Source: an uncultured SAR116 cluster alpha proteobacterium
GTDB lineage: Bacteria > Pseudomonadota > Alphaproteobacteria > Puniceispirillales > Marisalimonadaceae
Length of the DNA: 64,000 nucleotides
Reading direction: 5' to 3'
NCBI GenBank assembly: GCA_902550555.1
Contig: CACCZR010000005.1
Location: 1 to 64,000, forward strand
Position numbers and translations under genes: made by a program. Below the pieces are notes generated by a model that ran no database searches, was not told where the DNA came from, and saw only the letters and a list, made by a program, of their open reading frames with translations. This document shows, one piece after another, positions 27,659 through 35,619 of this stretch; the first letter of the stretch is position 1; each line of letters starts with the position of its first letter.

Positions 27659-28885
27659 TTAAAATTTATTTATGAAGTTTAAAAACTCTGGACGAATATC
27701 TTCTCTCCAAGCTTTTCCGCTAAAAATACCATAATGTCCAGCATTTTCATGTAAAAAACTAAATTTAATATCATCAGGGACATTTTGTAAAATTTCTAAA
27801 GCTGCAAGACATTGTCCAGGTGCAGAAATGTCATCATTTTTACCTTCAATAATAAAAATAGGGGTATCTCTGATTTGACTTAAATCAAGATGTTGATCTT
27901 CTAGGTAAAATATATTTTTTGCAATTTCTCTTTTTTTAAAAATTCTATTTACTGTTGTTAAATAAAATTCGGCGGTCATATCCATAACAGCTAAATATTC
28001 ATTATAAAATTTATTGTGACGATCATTTTCTGATGAAGTTCCTTCAACTTCTTTGAAAATTTGATCAATAAATGAATTAACATGTGTTTTAAGGTTCATT
28101 GAAATAAAAGAGGATAATTGAATTATACCTGGATAAACAGGTCTACCAACACCTTTATAATTAACACCAACTGGCATTGTCATTGTGTTTTTAAGATAAT
28201 CAAGGCTAAGCTTATTTCCAAAATCTGTTACAGTAGTGGGGTTTGCTTCTGGGTCTATTGGACCTCCAATTAAGGTTAACGTGTTAGGTTTATTTTTATA
28301 ATCATTTTTTATTACAAAAGATAAAGCTGCCAAAGCAAGTGGTGCGGGTTGACAAATGGCCATTACATTTAAATTAGGAGATAAAGTCTGATAAAAATCA
28401 ATTAAATATCTTGTAAAATCTTCAATATCAAATTTCCCATTTGATAATGAAACATCTCTTGCATTTATCCAATCAGTTACAAAAATTTCACAATCTGGTA
28501 ACAGAGATAAGACTGTATTTCTAGTTAAAGTTGCATAATGGCCAGACATAGGGGCAATAATAAGAACTTTTTTATTACTTTTTGTTTTTCGAGTTGTTTC
28601 AAATTTTATCAATTCACAAAATGGTTTTCTTAAAATGGTTTTTTTTGAAACGCTATACTCTTTTCCGTCAGCAACAAAAGAATTTATTCCCCAATCTGGC
28701 TTTGAAATGACTCTCGATAGATAATGTTCTGTTAATTTTCCATATGTATACATAAATTGTGGAATTGGACTTGGGTTTAAACCAAAAACAGGGTTCCCCC
28801 AAAACGTTTTTAAAGAAGAACTAATCCATTCATTGCATTGTCTTGAGGTTTCAAAAAAATCATAAGTTGAAATTTGCATATACAT
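27659..28885 (-). CDS. phaZ: Intracellular polyhydroxyalkanoate depolymerase
   Basis: 408 residues of the intracellular PHB depolymerase family (PhaZ1 type). APMSGHYATLTRNT and VTDWINARDVS are family-specific; the nucleophile is Cys178 in AICQPAP instead of a Ser; Asp in EGKNDDISAPGQC and His in NAGHYGIFSG complete the triad. It hydrolyses native PHB granules to hydroxybutyrate monomers or oligomers in the cytoplasm. It is divergent from phaC across 54 bases, and lies 135 bases upstream of phaB on the same strand. Confidence 0.92.
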   Translation of the reverse strand: MYMQISTYDFFETSRQCNEWISSSLKTFWGNPVFGLNPSPIPQFMYTYGKLTEHYLSRVISKPDWGINSFVADGKEYSVSKKTILRKPFCELIKFETTRKTKSNKKVLIIAPMSGHYATLTRNTVLSLLPDCEIFVTDWINARDVSLSNGKFDIEDFTRYLIDFYQTLSPNLNVMAICQPAPLALAALSFVIKNDYKNKPNTLTLIGGPIDPEANPTTVTDFGNKLSLDYLKNTMTMPVGVNYKGVGRPVYPGIIQLSSFISMNLKTHVNSFIDQIFKEVEGTSSENDRHNKFYNEYLAVMDMTAEFYLTTVNRIFKKREIAKNIFYLEDQHLDLSQIRDTPIFIIEGKNDDISAPGQCLAALEILQNVPDDIKFSFLHENAGHYGIFSGKAWREDIRPEFLNFINKF

Positions 28886-28908
28886 TCCTAATAATCTAAT
28901 AAAACTGT

Positions 28909-28936
28909 ATTATATAATTGACTGATCAGGAAACAA
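28909..28936. promoter_or_regulatory. Candidate overlapping divergent promoters of phaZ and phaC
   Basis: The palindrome ATTATATAAT (28909-28918) presents a TATAAT on both strands in the 54-base phaZ/phaC spacer. For phaZ (- strand), TTGTTT at 28931-28936 lies 16 bases away, a good -35 element. For phaC the -35 match is poor. This is a sequence-only proposal. Confidence 0.4.
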
Positions 28937-28939
28937 AAA

Positions 28940-30709
28940 ATGAATGATGATAATAAAAATAATGAATTTGACGAATTACAAGAAAATTTAAATAGAATAG
29001 ATTCGCTCACAAAAAGGTTAGTATTATCATTAGCTAATAAAAATAACGATACTGATTATTCAAAACCAAACCAAGAACTATATTATAAAGCAGCATCTAA
29101 ATATTTTTCTGAGATGCTTTTAAACCCATCAAGATTAATAGAAAATCAAGTTAAATTTTATAAATCTACTCTTCAAATATGGTCTGATGCTCAAAAAGAT
29201 TTTCTAAATCAAACTGAAAACAAAGCTGATGCTTCAGACAGAAGGTTCAAAGAAAGCACTTGGGAGAACAACCCGTATTTCAAAATGATTAAAAATCAAT
29301 ATATCACATCGTCTAGCATTATTGAAGAAACTGTCAATAGTATAGAGGGTTTATCAAAACCCGATAAGAAACAAATAAGTTTTTTTACTAAACAAATGGT
29401 AGATTTTTTCTCACCAACTAATTTCTTAGGTACTAATCCGGAAGCAATTAAAGAAGCAATAGAGACTAAAGGCAAGTCGCTTGTAGACGGCCTTGAGAAT
29501 TTGGTGAATGACTTAGAAAAAAATGATGGAGAGTTAAACGTAACTTTAACTGATGATAATGCATTTGAAGTTGGAAAAAATATTGCTCAATCAAAAGGAT
29601 CAGTAATATTTCAGAATGAACTCTTTCAACTTATTCATTATGAACCTGTGTCTAAAAAATGTTATTCAACACCCTTACTGATTATACCTCCATGGATTAA
29701 TAAATTTTATATTTTAGACTTAAAGCATGAAAATAGCTTTATTCAATTTTGTTTAAAGAAAAATTTATCTGTTTTCGTTATTTCATGGGTAAATCCAGGA
29801 AATGAGCATAAAAATGTTTCATTTGAAGATTATATTGATAAAGGTTTATTAAAAGCAGCTGATATTATCAAACGTTATTGTAGACAAGATCAGATCAATA
29901 CTATTGGTTATTGTATTGGAGGAACCTTACTAGCTTCAACTTTAGCATACCTAAATAAGAAAAATATTAAATTTATTAAATCAAGTACCTTTTTTACAAC
30001 ACTTACAGATTTTGAGGATCCAGGAGATTTATCTATTTTTGTAACAGATGAATATTTATCATCAATAAATAAGCAAATTGAAAAGTTTGGTTATATGGAA
30101 GGAAGTTTCCTTGCAAAAACTTTTAGTTTTCTAAGATCAAACGATTTAGTGTATGGACCCGCCATAAAATCATACCTTATGGGAAAAAAACCACCACCAT
30201 TTGATTTATTATATTGGAATAGTGACTCAACTAATTTACCTGGAGTTATGGCTTTAGAATACTTAGAAAATTTTTATCAAAAAAATATGCTTTCAAAAGG
30301 TAAATTAAAGGTTTTTGATGAAATCGTATCATTAGAAGATATTAATCTGCCAATTTTTGCTGTTGCAACTCATACTGATCACATCGCTCCATGGAAATCT
30401 TCTTTTTTTGGTTTAAATAAAACAACTGGAGAAAAGAAATTTATCTTAGCAGGAAGTGGTCACATTGCTGGTATAATAAATCCAGAAAACTCAGATAAAT
30501 ATGGATATTGGACCAATGAGACAAAAATGGAAGATATTAATGAATGGTTCTATAAAGCAAAGAAAAATGAGGGATCTTGGTGGGGTGAATGGGCATCTTG
30601 GATACAAAAGATTAGTGGCTCTTTAGATGAGATTAATTTTAATCACAATAATGAATTTCAGATAATTGAAAATGCCCCAGGGTCTTATGTAAAAAAGAAA
30701 TTTAAATAA
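28940..30709 (+). CDS. phaC: Class I poly(3-hydroxyalkanoate) synthase
   Basis: 589 residues, the usual size of class I PhaC. The N-terminal domain (about 45-215) holds the PhaC_N motifs NPYFKMIKNQY and FFSPTNFLGTNPEA. The catalytic alpha/beta-hydrolase domain has PPWINKFYILDL, nucleophile Cys325 in GYCIGG, Asp480 in THTDHIAPW and His508 in GSGHIAG. It polymerises (R)-3-hydroxybutyryl-CoA on granule surfaces. The phasin promoter starts 24 bases after its stop. The neighbours phaB, phaZ, phasin and phaR form a complete granule locus apart from phaA. Confidence 0.95.
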   Translation: MNDDNKNNEFDELQENLNRIDSLTKRLVLSLANKNNDTDYSKPNQELYYKAASKYFSEMLLNPSRLIENQVKFYKSTLQIWSDAQKDFLNQTENKADASDRRFKESTWENNPYFKMIKNQYITSSSIIEETVNSIEGLSKPDKKQISFFTKQMVDFFSPTNFLGTNPEAIKEAIETKGKSLVDGLENLVNDLEKNDGELNVTLTDDNAFEVGKNIAQSKGSVIFQNELFQLIHYEPVSKKCYSTPLLIIPPWINKFYILDLKHENSFIQFCLKKNLSVFVISWVNPGNEHKNVSFEDYIDKGLLKAADIIKRYCRQDQINTIGYCIGGTLLASTLAYLNKKNIKFIKSSTFFTTLTDFEDPGDLSIFVTDEYLSSINKQIEKFGYMEGSFLAKTFSFLRSNDLVYGPAIKSYLMGKKPPPFDLLYWNSDSTNLPGVMALEYLENFYQKNMLSKGKLKVFDEIVSLEDINLPIFAVATHTDHIAPWKSSFFGLNKTTGEKKFILAGSGHIAGIINPENSDKYGYWTNETKMEDINEWFYKAKKNEGSWWGEWASWIQKISGSLDEINFNHNNEFQIIENAPGSYVKKKFK

Positions 30710-30733
30710 TTTCGCATTTGCAGAAAAATATAC

Positions 30734-30777
30734 TTGACATTTCTGCATTGCAGTATATATATATTGCAATGCAGAAA
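30734..30777 (+). promoter_or_regulatory. Phasin promoter with palindromic PhaR-type operator
   Basis: A perfect -35 box TTGACA (30734-30739) is followed by an A/T-rich -10 region (about 30756-30765). A perfect inverted repeat with 13-base arms (30740-30752 and 30765-30777, 12-base centre) overlies both. The left arm contains CTGC-ATT-GCAG (30743-30753), the CTGC-N3-GCAG pattern reported for PhaR of Paracoccus; the right arm has the near match TTGCAATGCAG (30764-30774). A further TTGCAG half site lies just upstream (about 30719). PhaR is encoded two genes downstream, so repression of phasin by PhaR is the natural reading. Confidence 0.72.
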
Positions 30778-30792
30778 AAAAGGAGTGTGCAT

Positions 30793-31230
30793 ATGTTTAG
30801 TTTTGACGATTATAAAAAGAATTTTGAAGAAATGTTTTCTAAGAGCCCAATTAACTTAGAAGATTTTTACAAAAGTGCTAATGAATACAACTCTAAGTTT
30901 TCAAAGATAGCATTTGATACTTTCAAAAAAAATGTTGAAGTATCTCAATCTTGGACTAAAGAAACAATTGGTGGTATGGATAAACTTGTAAAGCCACAAT
31001 CAAAACCAGAAGATTACGTAAAAGTAGCTACTGATTTTGTAACTGAACAAGCCCAAACTTCACCAAAATATATGTCTGAATTTGCTGAAATAGCAAAGAA
31101 GACTCAATTAGATACAATTGAATTATTTATGCAGGCTGGAAAAGAGGCTAAGGAAGAAATGAACAAAGTTTCAAAAAAAGCAACTGCTCCTAAACAAACA
31201 CCTGCTGCTGAAACAGAAGTATCAGAATAA
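30793..31230 (+). CDS. Phasin (PHB granule-associated protein)
   Basis: 145 residues. It begins MFSFDDYKKNFEEMF and continues as amphipathic helices with the phasin-family spacing (VEVSQSW-type segment, KVATDFVTEQAQTSP), ending in a Lys/Ala/Thr-rich tail. Phasins coat PHB granules and control their size. An in-frame TTG at 30718 would add 25 residues, but it lies inside the promoter/operator; the ATG at 30793 has AGGAG 7 bases before it and is clearly the start. A hairpin terminator follows the stop, separating it from phaR. Confidence 0.87.
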   Translation: MFSFDDYKKNFEEMFSKSPINLEDFYKSANEYNSKFSKIAFDTFKKNVEVSQSWTKETIGGMDKLVKPQSKPEDYVKVATDFVTEQAQTSPKYMSEFAEIAKKTQLDTIELFMQAGKEAKEEMNKVSKKATAPKQTPAAETEVSE

Positions 31231-31244
31231 GTTATCATAATATT

Positions 31245-31272
31245 AAAGGTGGTTAATTTACCACCTTTTTAT
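31245..31272 (+). terminator. Rho-independent terminator after phasin gene
   Basis: A 9-base perfect stem (AAAGGTGGT at 31245-31253 paired with ACCACCTTT at 31260-31268), a 6-base loop and a T run beginning at 31266 lie 14 bases after the phasin stop. It is the clearest intrinsic terminator in the window and would make phasin a monocistronic, highly expressed unit. Confidence 0.8.
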
Positions 31273-31307
31273 TTATTGAAGATTAATTATATATTATTTA
31301 ATCTACT

Positions 31308-31892
31308 ATGATGACTGAAAAAATAATAATCACAAAATATTCAAGTAGAAGACTCTATAACACTCAAACAAGTGAATATGTAACACTTGATCAAATAGCT
31401 GATTTCATTAGGGATGGTAAAGAAGTCCAAATTATTGACAAAGAAACAAATGAAGATGTTACAAATCAATATCTACTTCAAATAATATCAGATTATGAAA
31501 TTAAAAAAGGTGCATCAATTCCTAAAGATATTTTAACAGAAATAATTAAGGGATATAGTGATGCATCTAAAAATTTCATGCCTGAGATTTTGTCACAAAC
31601 TTTTAACTTCATGAAAGAAAATCAAGAAAAGTTTTTAAAAAGCTTTAATTCTAATAATGATAAAAACACTGAAACTTTAAAAAATTGGCAAGATTTTCAA
31701 TCTCAAATGATGTCAAATATTATGTATCCATGGTATGATAATTTAAATACTGAAAACGCAACTAAAACTGCCAGATCTGAAGAAGCATCAAAAGAAGAGG
31801 CGAAAAAAGAAAACTACAAATCTGATATTGATGTTATGAAAGAACAAATTGCTTCACTACAAAAGCAATTGAATGAAAAAAATAAAGAATAA
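31308..31892 (+). CDS. phaR: Polyhydroxyalkanoate synthesis repressor PhaR
   Basis: 194 residues. The N-terminal PHB/PHA accumulation regulator DNA-binding domain (about 1-62) has IITKYSSRRLYNTQTSEYVTL and IADFIRDGKEVQIIDKETN, which is diagnostic. The middle part carries the PHB-binding repeat region and the tail is a charged coiled coil (KEQIASLQKQL). PhaR represses phasin and its own gene until it is titrated onto nascent PHB granules. A matching operator lies in the phasin promoter upstream. Two adjacent ATGs (31308 and 31311) are possible starts. Confidence 0.92.
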   Translation: MMTEKIIITKYSSRRLYNTQTSEYVTLDQIADFIRDGKEVQIIDKETNEDVTNQYLLQIISDYEIKKGASIPKDILTEIIKGYSDASKNFMPEILSQTFNFMKENQEKFLKSFNSNNDKNTETLKNWQDFQSQMMSNIMYPWYDNLNTENATKTARSEEASKEEAKKENYKSDIDVMKEQIASLQKQLNEKNKE

Positions 31893-31902
31893 TTAACATT
31901 AT

Positions 31903-32637
31903 CTAATAAGTAGCTCTTCCTCCAGAAATATCAAATACACCAGCTGTAGTGAAACTATTTTCCTTACTTACTAGAAACTTTATTAAAGATGCAATTTCTT
32001 CTACCTTAACGAATCTATTTCTAGGTATTTTAGACAACATGTAGTCAATATGTTCTTGACTGATTTGATCAAAAATTCTCGTTTTTGCAGCTGCAGGAGT
32101 AATACAATTTACTGCTATATCTTGATCGGCAGTTTCTTTTCCAAGGGACTTTGTTAATGCAATTACTGCTGCCTTTGATGCAGAATATGCTGCTGCATTT
32201 GGATTACCTTCTTTTCCAGCGATTGACGCTATGTTGACAATTCTACCATATCCTTTTTCGCGCATTGTTTTAATTACATGTCTGTTGCAATAATATACAC
32301 CATTCACATTCACATTCATTACTTTTAGCCACTCATTAACTGGATATTCCCATGTTGGCATGGTTGGCCCAGCAATACCCGCACTACAAACAAGTATATC
32401 AATTTTACCATGTAAACTTAATGTTTCAGATGTACATTGTTCTACAACTTTATCGTCAGTCATATCCATTTGAAGAAAATTACAATTTAATTTTTGAGCT
32501 GCAGATTCTCCTAAGTTTTTATCCATATCCCAAATAACGATTTTGGCACCATCTTGTTTAAGTTTTTCTGCAGTTGCATAACCAATACCTTGGGCTGCAC
32601 CAGTAATTACTGCTACTTGTCCTTCAAATTCACTCAT
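31903..32637 (-). CDS. Short-chain dehydrogenase/reductase (FabG-like)
   Basis: 244 residues of classical SDR type: VAVITGAAQGIGYATA cofactor motif, CSAGIAG, a catalytic Ser in NIASIAGKEG, YSASK Tyr/Lys, and a C-terminal GGRATY. The start is set at ATG 32637 because GAGGA lies 5 bases upstream; the in-frame TTG at 32649 is less likely. L-fucose/arabinose 1-dehydrogenases and 3-oxoacyl-ACP reductases share this form, so the substrate is open. It diverges from the DUF2938 gene and ends convergent with phaR 10 bases away. Confidence 0.85.
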   Translation of the reverse strand: MSEFEGQVAVITGAAQGIGYATAEKLKQDGAKIVIWDMDKNLGESAAQKLNCNFLQMDMTDDKVVEQCTSETLSLHGKIDILVCSAGIAGPTMPTWEYPVNEWLKVMNVNVNGVYYCNRHVIKTMREKGYGRIVNIASIAGKEGNPNAAAYSASKAAVIALTKSLGKETADQDIAVNCITPAAAKTRIFDQISQEHIDYMLSKIPRNRFVKVEEIASLIKFLVSKENSFTTAGVFDISGGRATY

Positions 32638-32736
32638 TTTTATCCTCAATATTTTATAATCTTATAGAATTTAATTTATTATTATTGTTAACTAATAATA
32701 GTCAATAATGAAAGATTAAAAATGTCGAGGTAAATT

Positions 32737-33213
32737 ATGGTTGTAGACATTATCTTTGCCGGAGTATTATGTTGTATTGCTATGGATTTGTGGCAAAGAC
32801 TTTTATTTGTTATGTACAAAATACCTCCTACTAATTGGGCTCCTACTGGTAGATGGTTACTAATGCTAATGAATAAAGGCATCATATTTAATTTAAATTT
32901 GGAAAATGAAAAACCTATAAAGTATGAACTTCCTATTGGATGGATATTTCATTATGTAGTTGGTGTTGGGTATGGATTTGCATACTGGATTTGCTTAACC
33001 TTTTTTGAGTTTTTCAATACATCACTTCTTTCAGGCTTTCTTTTTGGACTAATATCTGTTGTTGTACCCTGGTTCTTTTTTCTCCCTGCAACTGGAAAAG
33101 GGTTAATGGGAAATAAAACACCAAACCCAAAATTAACTAAGATATTATCAACATGTAGTCATATTGTAGTAGGTTTGTTTTTAGCAGTTGGCTTTTCGTT
33201 AATGGAGTATTAA
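32737..33213 (+). CDS. DUF2938 family membrane protein
   Basis: 158 residues with about four membrane helices. An N-terminal GVLCCIAMDLWQRLLF, a PTGRW motif, GWIFHYVVGVGYG and a PWFFFLPATGKGLMGNKTPNP loop match DUF2938. The function is unknown. A GAGG ribosome site lies 6 bases before the ATG. The stop overlaps the otnC start (TAATG, 1-base overlap), so it is translated with the tetronate genes and may be a transport or membrane accessory factor for that pathway, which is inference. Confidence 0.78.
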   Translation: MVVDIIFAGVLCCIAMDLWQRLLFVMYKIPPTNWAPTGRWLLMLMNKGIIFNLNLENEKPIKYELPIGWIFHYVVGVGYGFAYWICLTFFEFFNTSLLSGFLFGLISVVVPWFFFLPATGKGLMGNKTPNPKLTKILSTCSHIVVGLFLAVGFSLMEY

Positions 33214-33872
33214 TGTCAAATAATTTTTCTGAAAATTTTTTAAAAGAACAAATTTGTGTGATTGGAAAATCTTTATTTGATAGGGGGCTTACTCATGGAT
33301 CAACTGGTAATATTTCAGCTGTTACTGAAAATGGAGATCTTTTAATCACTCCTACAGGTTGTTCTTTAGGAAGATTGCAACCAGATCAAGTGTGTAAAAT
33401 AACTTCTCAAAATGAAGTTGTTGGTACAATGAAACCAACCAAAGAACTATTTTTGCATAAAGCCTTTTATGAAAATAATTTTAATAAAGTTGGAGCTGTA
33501 GTTCATTTGCATTCAACTTATTCAGTTGCTTATTCAATGTTACCAAATTTGGATGTGGATAATATTTTCCAACCTATTACACCTTATTCGATTATGCTAT
33601 TAGGCAAGGTTAAACTTTTGCCTTTTTATTTGCCTGGTGACCCTAAGTTAGGTGATGTTATAAAAGGAGTTGCTTCAAAAAGATCTGCGGTTGTACTTGC
33701 AAATCATGGTCCAGTAGTTTCAGGAAAGAATCTTGAAAGTGCTACAAATGCCATTGAAGAGCTTGAAAACACTGCTAAGCTCTCAATGATAACAAGAGGT
33801 TTTGAACCAAATTTGTTAACCGAAAATCAAATAAAAGAAACTGTAAATAAATTTAATGTTAATTGGGATTAA
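33213..33872 (+). CDS. otnC: 3-oxo-tetronate 4-phosphate decarboxylase (class II aldolase family)
   Basis: 219 residues of the class II aldolase/adducin fold. RGLTHGSTGNIS and TPTGCSLG form the phosphate site, and the metal ligands are Glu78 (PTKE), His98 and His100 (HLHST) and His165 (ANHG). The set RGLTHGSTGN, QPITPYSIML and EELENTAKL is the OtnC pattern rather than fuculose-phosphate aldolase. It decarboxylates 3-oxo-tetronate 4-phosphate to dihydroxyacetone phosphate. otnI follows directly and denD is at 10575-11546. The kinase otnK is not in the window. Confidence 0.85.
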   Translation: MSNNFSENFLKEQICVIGKSLFDRGLTHGSTGNISAVTENGDLLITPTGCSLGRLQPDQVCKITSQNEVVGTMKPTKELFLHKAFYENNFNKVGAVVHLHSTYSVAYSMLPNLDVDNIFQPITPYSIMLLGKVKLLPFYLPGDPKLGDVIKGVASKRSAVVLANHGPVVSGKNLESATNAIEELENTAKLSMITRGFEPNLLTENQIKETVNKFNVNWD

Positions 33873-33874
33873 TA

Positions 33875-34651
33875 ATGAAATTTTCAGCTAATCTTGGTCT
33901 TTTATGGTCTGAATTACCTCTTTTAGATAGAGTTTATAAAGCTAAAGAGAAGAATTTTGATGCAATTGAATTTCAATTTCCATACGAAGTTGACGCAAAT
34001 GAATTAAAAAAAGCAATTGATAATATTAATCTTCCAATTATTGGGATTAATACTATAAAAGGTGATTTAAGTAAGGGGGATAATGGTTTAAATGCTATTC
34101 CATCTAAAGTACAAGAGGCAAGAGTGGCGATAGATCAGGCAATCGAATATGCTAAGGTAATAGGTTCTAAAAATATCCACTTTATGTGTGGCATTACAGA
34201 ACAAAATCATAACTCTTTAAAAACACTTGTTGAAAATTTACAATATGCTGTATCTCAACTAAACGATACAAATATAGGATTAGTAATTGAACCTAAAAAC
34301 CAGAAAGATTTTCCTGGATATTTTTTATCAAATGTGGAACAGGCAAAAGAGATTTGCAAGTTAGTTGGTAATAAAAATGTAAAAATAATGTTTGATTTTT
34401 ATCATGTTCAAATAAGCCAAGGAAATGTTTTAACTAGATTTAAAGATAACTTCAATTTTATAGGCCATGTTCAAATGGCATCAGTTCCAGAGAGAAATGA
34501 ACCAATTTTTGGAGAGTTAAATTATAGTAATATTTTATCAGAAATTTATAAATTTGGTTATCAAGGTTTTGTTGGAGCCGAATATAATCCTTTAACAAAT
34601 ACTGATGATGGACTTTTATGGATGAAAGAAATTAATGGAGAGGATAAATAA
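33875..34651 (+). CDS. otnI: 2-oxo-tetronate isomerase (hydroxypyruvate isomerase family)
   Basis: 258 residues, TIM barrel of the Hyi/xylose-isomerase-like family. It begins MKFSANLGLLWSELPLLDR, with FDAIEFQFPY, NIHFMCGI, IEPKN (metal Glu), FDFYHVQ, GHVQMASVPERNEP and a C-terminal GAEYNPL, the pattern of OtnI. It interconverts 2-oxo- and 3-oxo-tetronate between DenD and the kinase. The ATG at 33875, 2 bases after the otnC stop, is preferred over the TTG at 33863 that overlaps otnC. Confidence 0.85.
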   Translation: MKFSANLGLLWSELPLLDRVYKAKEKNFDAIEFQFPYEVDANELKKAIDNINLPIIGINTIKGDLSKGDNGLNAIPSKVQEARVAIDQAIEYAKVIGSKNIHFMCGITEQNHNSLKTLVENLQYAVSQLNDTNIGLVIEPKNQKDFPGYFLSNVEQAKEICKLVGNKNVKIMFDFYHVQISQGNVLTRFKDNFNFIGHVQMASVPERNEPIFGELNYSNILSEIYKFGYQGFVGAEYNPLTNTDDGLLWMKEINGEDK

Positions 34652-34654
34652 CAT

Positions 34655-35617
34655 ATGATAAAAACTTTTGGGCCAAATAATTTAACTCCATCTAAATTAT
34701 GTTTTGGTACTATGCAGTTTGGTGATGGGGCTTCTGAAAAAGATTCGGAAGAAATGTACCTAAAATGTAGAGAAAATGAAGTAAATTTTTTTGATACAGC
34801 TTATGTATATACAAAAGGATTATCTGAAAAAATCTTAGGGAAATTAATAAAAAAAGAAAGAGAGAAGTTACTTATAGTAACTAAAGCAGGTTCTCAAGGT
34901 GGAGCAGATCCTGACAATTTAAGGAATCAACTAGAAGAAAGTTTAAAAAGGCTGGACCAAGATTATGTTGATATTTTTTTTATACATCATTGGGATGAAG
35001 ATACTCCTTTAGAAGAAAGTTTAAACGCATTAAAAGAATTAAAAGATGAAAAAAAATTTTTTCATTTGGGCGTTTCAAATTTTGCTGCATGGCAGATAAT
35101 GAAAGCACAATATATTTCAAAAATTAACCATTTTCCTTTAATTGAGTTTTTGCAACCTATGTATAATCTTGTTAAGAGACAGGTTGAAGTTGAAATTTTG
35201 CCTATGGCACATTCTGAAAATTTAAATGTAATTAGTTATAGTCCGCTTGGTGGTGGATTGTTAACAGGTAAATATGATCAAGATTTTAGAGAGACACAAA
35301 TAAATGAAATTGGAAGATTAGATCATAATGAAAAATATCAAAAAAGGTATGGCCAGAATTGGATGAATAAAGTTGTAAAAGATTTTATAAAATTATCTAA
35401 AGAATTAAATTATAACCCAATTTCTTTAGCAGTAGCTTGGGTTATATATAATCAAGATATTTTGTCACCAATAATCTCTGCTAGAAATTTAAAGCAGTTA
35501 GTACCTTCTTTAGATTCAATGAAGATTAGCATTACGAAAGAAATTTATGAATCTATTAATAAAATTACAAGAACACCACCACCAGCAACAGATAGATTAG
35601 AAGATGTTAAGGATTAA
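34655..35617 (+). CDS. Aldo/keto reductase
   Basis: 320 residues of the AKR superfamily with the catalytic tetrad Asp47, Tyr52, Lys77 and His111 (FFDTAYVY, VTKAG, FFIHHWD). SYSPLGGGLLTGKY and a late ISARNLKQL segment bind NADPH. It reduces a sugar or small aldehyde with NADPH, or works in reverse as a sugar dehydrogenase. It follows otnI by 3 bases and precedes the MBL gene by 2, so it is within the tetronate operon and may supply a sugar-derived precursor. Confidence 0.87.
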   Translation: MIKTFGPNNLTPSKLCFGTMQFGDGASEKDSEEMYLKCRENEVNFFDTAYVYTKGLSEKILGKLIKKEREKLLIVTKAGSQGGADPDNLRNQLEESLKRLDQDYVDIFFIHHWDEDTPLEESLNALKELKDEKKFFHLGVSNFAAWQIMKAQYISKINHFPLIEFLQPMYNLVKRQVEVEILPMAHSENLNVISYSPLGGGLLTGKYDQDFRETQINEIGRLDHNEKYQKRYGQNWMNKVVKDFIKLSKELNYNPISLAVAWVIYNQDILSPIISARNLKQLVPSLDSMKISITKEIYESINKITRTPPPATDRLEDVKD

Positions 35618-35619
35618 AT

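Noticed and set aside
30718-30792. Extended phasin start at TTG 30718
   Set aside because: The stretch carries the promoter and operator, and the ATG at 30793 has AGGAG at ideal spacing.
32680-32710. Imperfect palindrome around GTTAAC between SDR and DUF2938 genes
   Set aside because: The arms do not align symmetrically around the centre and the region is simple A/T sequence, so an operator cannot be supported.
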